From contig NZ_CAMLHX010000001.1 of NCBI RefSeq assembly GCF_946479965.1, forward strand, positions 124,001-188,000: DNA of 64,000 bases, given 5' to 3'. The position numbers and the translations under genes are program-made. Below are positions 61,996-64,000 of the stretch, one piece after another. A model generated the notes under the pieces. It saw nothing but the letters and a program-made list of their open reading frames with translations. It was not told the origin of the DNA and did not search any database. The DNA is from an uncultured Mucilaginibacter sp. (GTDB taxonomy: Bacteria; Bacteroidota; Bacteroidia; Sphingobacteriales; Sphingobacteriaceae). The stretch's first letter is position 1. Each line of letters opens with the position of its first letter.

Positions 61996-62250
61996 CTATT
62001 TGTGCTTTACCTTATAGTACAATATTATGCTTGCCAATACAATCGTAATGGCATTAGCTATCACTACCGGATAGCTACCAATCATTACCCCATAAATCAG
62101 CCATAGCACTGTGCCCGATGCAAAAACGCAATACATACTTAATGAAATACCCGAGGTATCTCGCGTGCGTATGGTCTTTATAGCCTGTGGCAAAAATGAG
62201 ATGGAGGTGCACAATGCGGCTACCAAACCTATAATATCAATAAAATTCAC
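61996..62250 (-). CDS. SemiSWEET (PQ-loop) sugar transporter
   Basis: 84 residues with three membrane helices, the size of a SemiSWEET half-transporter. The PQ motif lies in SISFLPQAIKTIRTRDTSGIS (helix 1 end). Such proteins dimerise to move small sugars across the inner membrane. The start is a GTG (62250), because an in-frame stop lies just before it. It begins three bases after the stop of the APC permease gene, so the two are co-transcribed. Confidence 0.9.
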   Translation of the reverse strand: MNFIDIIGLVAALCTSISFLPQAIKTIRTRDTSGISLSMYCVFASGTVLWLIYGVMIGSYPVVIANAITIVLASIILYYKVKHK

Positions 62251-62253
62251 TTG

Positions 62254-63951
62254 TTAATTGCTTTGCTTAGCCAGTACACTGTTTTTGTAGCTGTAAGAGA
62301 AATAAATAACCAGGCCGATTATCAGCCATACTAAAAACCGTATCCAGCTTTCGTATTCTAAAGCGGCCATCAGGTAAAAACAGCTTAATAAGCCAAGAAC
62401 AGGTATTAACGACAGATTCTTTATGAATGACGCTACTGCCAAGCCCGCAGCCAGCACTACAAAAAGAAAGTACGGAAAGTTCTTATGGATATCGCCACCC
62501 GAAAAGAGGCTCATGAATTGTTTATTAAAAACGATAACTCCGGCTATAAATAAGGCAGGTGTTATAAATTTCGAGTTAATGTAAGGCATTTTAAAGCGCC
62601 CCTTTACACCTGCTTCTTTCGGTAGCAATAATACCCCGCCGCAAACCAGCACAAAGGCGAATAAGGTGCCTATACTGGTTAAGTTGGTTACTTCCGTCAA
62701 ATTCATAAAAAGGGCGGGTATAGCCACTACAAAGCCGGTTACAATGGTTGAGAAGGAGGGCGTATGATATTTTGGATGGATGCGCGAAAATGCCTTGGGC
62801 AGCAAACCATCACGGCTCATGCTCATCCAGATACGCGGCTGGCCCAATTGGAAAATAAGCAACACGCTGGCGGTAGCAATAACGGCGCTTATGGATATTA
62901 CATAACTGATCTTGGTTAAGCCAACGCGGCCAAATACAAAAGCCAGTGGATCAGCAACCTGTAACTCTTTATAGTTAACCATGCCGGTGAGAACAAGCGC
63001 TACCAGAATGTATAGAACCGTACAAATTATTAGTGAATAAATCATCCCGCGAGGCAGATCACGGCGCGGGTTTTCGCATTCTTCGGCAGTGGTTGATATG
63101 GCATCAAAGCCTATGTATGCAAAGAAAACGCCAGATACGCCTTTCATAACCCCGCTAAATCCGTTAGGCATAAATGGATTCCAGTTGGCGGGAGTAACAT
63201 AAAAAAAGCCAATGATGATGACAGCTATTACCACAGCAATTTTCAGAAAAACCATAGCGTTGGTAGCTTTCTTGGTTTCGCGGATGCCGATATAGACCAA
63301 ATAAGTCACTAAAACCACTATTACCAGTGCAGGTATATTAGCTATTAACTTAAAATTACCCACACCTGGCGCAGTTGCCCAAGCCTCGGCGGCTTGTTTA
63401 ATACCGGCGGTAATTTGAGTCGCTTGTCCGCTTGATGTGAGTTGTTGCACTTGCTCGTGCGCTTTAAAGGCCGAGAAGTAATCCATTGTCAAATAAACAG
63501 GCATATGGATGTTAAATCCCTCCAACAAATTAACAAAATAGCCACTCCATGATATAGCTACCGCTATATTGCCTATGGCATATTCCATTAACAGATCCCA
63601 ACCTATTATCCAGGCTATTAGTTCGCCAAATGACGCATAAGCATAGGTGTACGCGCTGCCGGCAACCGGTATACGCGATGCAAATTCTGCGTAGCATAAA
63701 GCCGAGAATCCACAGGTGATGGCTGTTAATACAAATAGTATGCTTACACCTGGCCCGCCATAAAATGAGGCTTCGCCAATGGTGGAGAATATACCTGCAC
63801 CAACAACGGCGGCTATACCCATCAGGGTAAGGTCTTTAACTTTTAATTCTTTTTTGAGATGTACGCCGGAATGTTCTGCGTCGCTGAAGCCGCTGGCAAC
63901 ATCGGCCAATATCTTAGTAATGGATTTTTTGCGAAATATGCTTTTAGACAT
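62254..63951 (-). CDS. APC-family amino acid permease
   Basis: 565 residues with about 12 to 14 membrane helices. The family motif LKKELKVKDLTLMGIAAVVGAGIFSTIG (near 28-58) includes the helix-1 GAGIF break where the amino acid binds. GFDAISTTAEECENPRRDLPRGM (near 280) is the conserved segment of cationic-type permeases. It imports an amino acid with cation coupling; which one cannot be read. The gene is followed by the SemiSWEET gene. Confidence 0.92.
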   Translation of the reverse strand: MSKSIFRKKSITKILADVASGFSDAEHSGVHLKKELKVKDLTLMGIAAVVGAGIFSTIGEASFYGGPGVSILFVLTAITCGFSALCYAEFASRIPVAGSAYTYAYASFGELIAWIIGWDLLMEYAIGNIAVAISWSGYFVNLLEGFNIHMPVYLTMDYFSAFKAHEQVQQLTSSGQATQITAGIKQAAEAWATAPGVGNFKLIANIPALVIVVLVTYLVYIGIRETKKATNAMVFLKIAVVIAVIIIGFFYVTPANWNPFMPNGFSGVMKGVSGVFFAYIGFDAISTTAEECENPRRDLPRGMIYSLIICTVLYILVALVLTGMVNYKELQVADPLAFVFGRVGLTKISYVISISAVIATASVLLIFQLGQPRIWMSMSRDGLLPKAFSRIHPKYHTPSFSTIVTGFVVAIPALFMNLTEVTNLTSIGTLFAFVLVCGGVLLLPKEAGVKGRFKMPYINSKFITPALFIAGVIVFNKQFMSLFSGGDIHKNFPYFLFVVLAAGLAVASFIKNLSLIPVLGLLSCFYLMAALEYESWIRFLVWLIIGLVIYFSYSYKNSVLAKQSN

Positions 63952-64000
63952 TTACGTTAAGATTCAGTCAATGGAAACCAAACATAATGATTTTTTTGCT

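Overview
The window is a chromosomal segment from a Bacteroidota bacterium, most likely a Sphingobacteriaceae member close to Mucilaginibacter or Pedobacter. The support is the type IX secretion/gliding genes gldKLMN plus a PorW/SprE-like gene, an ATP synthase operon lacking atpD and atpC, many TAnnTTTG promoter elements directly upstream of genes, near absence of Shine-Dalgarno sequences, and many Bacteroidota-type families (DUF4271, GIN/DUF2807, fasciclin, DUF4349). The genus is an inference from overall look, not from a search.

Layout. 1-4.5 kb: the 3' part of an AAA ATPase and its VWA partner, a GNAT protein, a DinB/PfkB pair and an NTF2-like exported protein. 4.8-10.7 kb (minus): ATP synthase genes atpZ, a small membrane gene, then atpB-E-F-H-A-G. 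10.7-17.8 kb (plus): PorW/SprE-like lipoprotein, PBP1A and UvrC. 18.1-24.9 kb (minus): DUF4271 and hemD, then gldK-L-M-N. 25-29.5 kb: hemW, fasciclin, DUF4349, tRNA-Cys and an S10 peptidase. 29.5-31.8 kb: an accessory, mostly non-coding stretch with two homologous structured elements around a DUF3784 gene. 32-42.9 kb: M13 peptidase, GH3 beta-glycosidase, phosphoesterase, bacillithiol-transferase-like DinB protein, FAD protein, Dabb protein, HAD phosphatase and a DASH-type photolyase. 43-47.6 kb: sucA-sucB. 47.7-58.2 kb: EcsC, DinB, GT39, GIN-domain pair (one broken), esterase, Pmp3, FkbM-like protein, DUF58, thioredoxin. 58.3-64 kb (minus): dnaE, SemiSWEET and an APC permease.

Most coding content is housekeeping. 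ATP synthase and 2-oxoglutarate dehydrogenase supply energy metabolism. PorW with GldKLMN makes most of a T9SS export motor. PBP1A, UvrC, photolyase and DnaE serve wall synthesis, repair and replication.

The novelty lies in the intergenic DNA. (i) Two homologous elements of about 210-240 bp (17829-18067 and 53507-53721) share an internal core, but their terminal word differs (GGAAC versus GGATC) and has changed at both ends and in every tandem copy; two further loci show the same word architecture with other words. (ii) Two copies of a 440-580 bp element (29849-30288 and 30938-31521) have conserved ends, a variable middle, a shared short reading frame and a GNRA-capped terminal hairpin, which suggests an RNA or small-protein family. 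(iii) Several intergenic spacers, including three inside the atp and suc operons, consist of tandem short words, often arranged as long inverted repeats.
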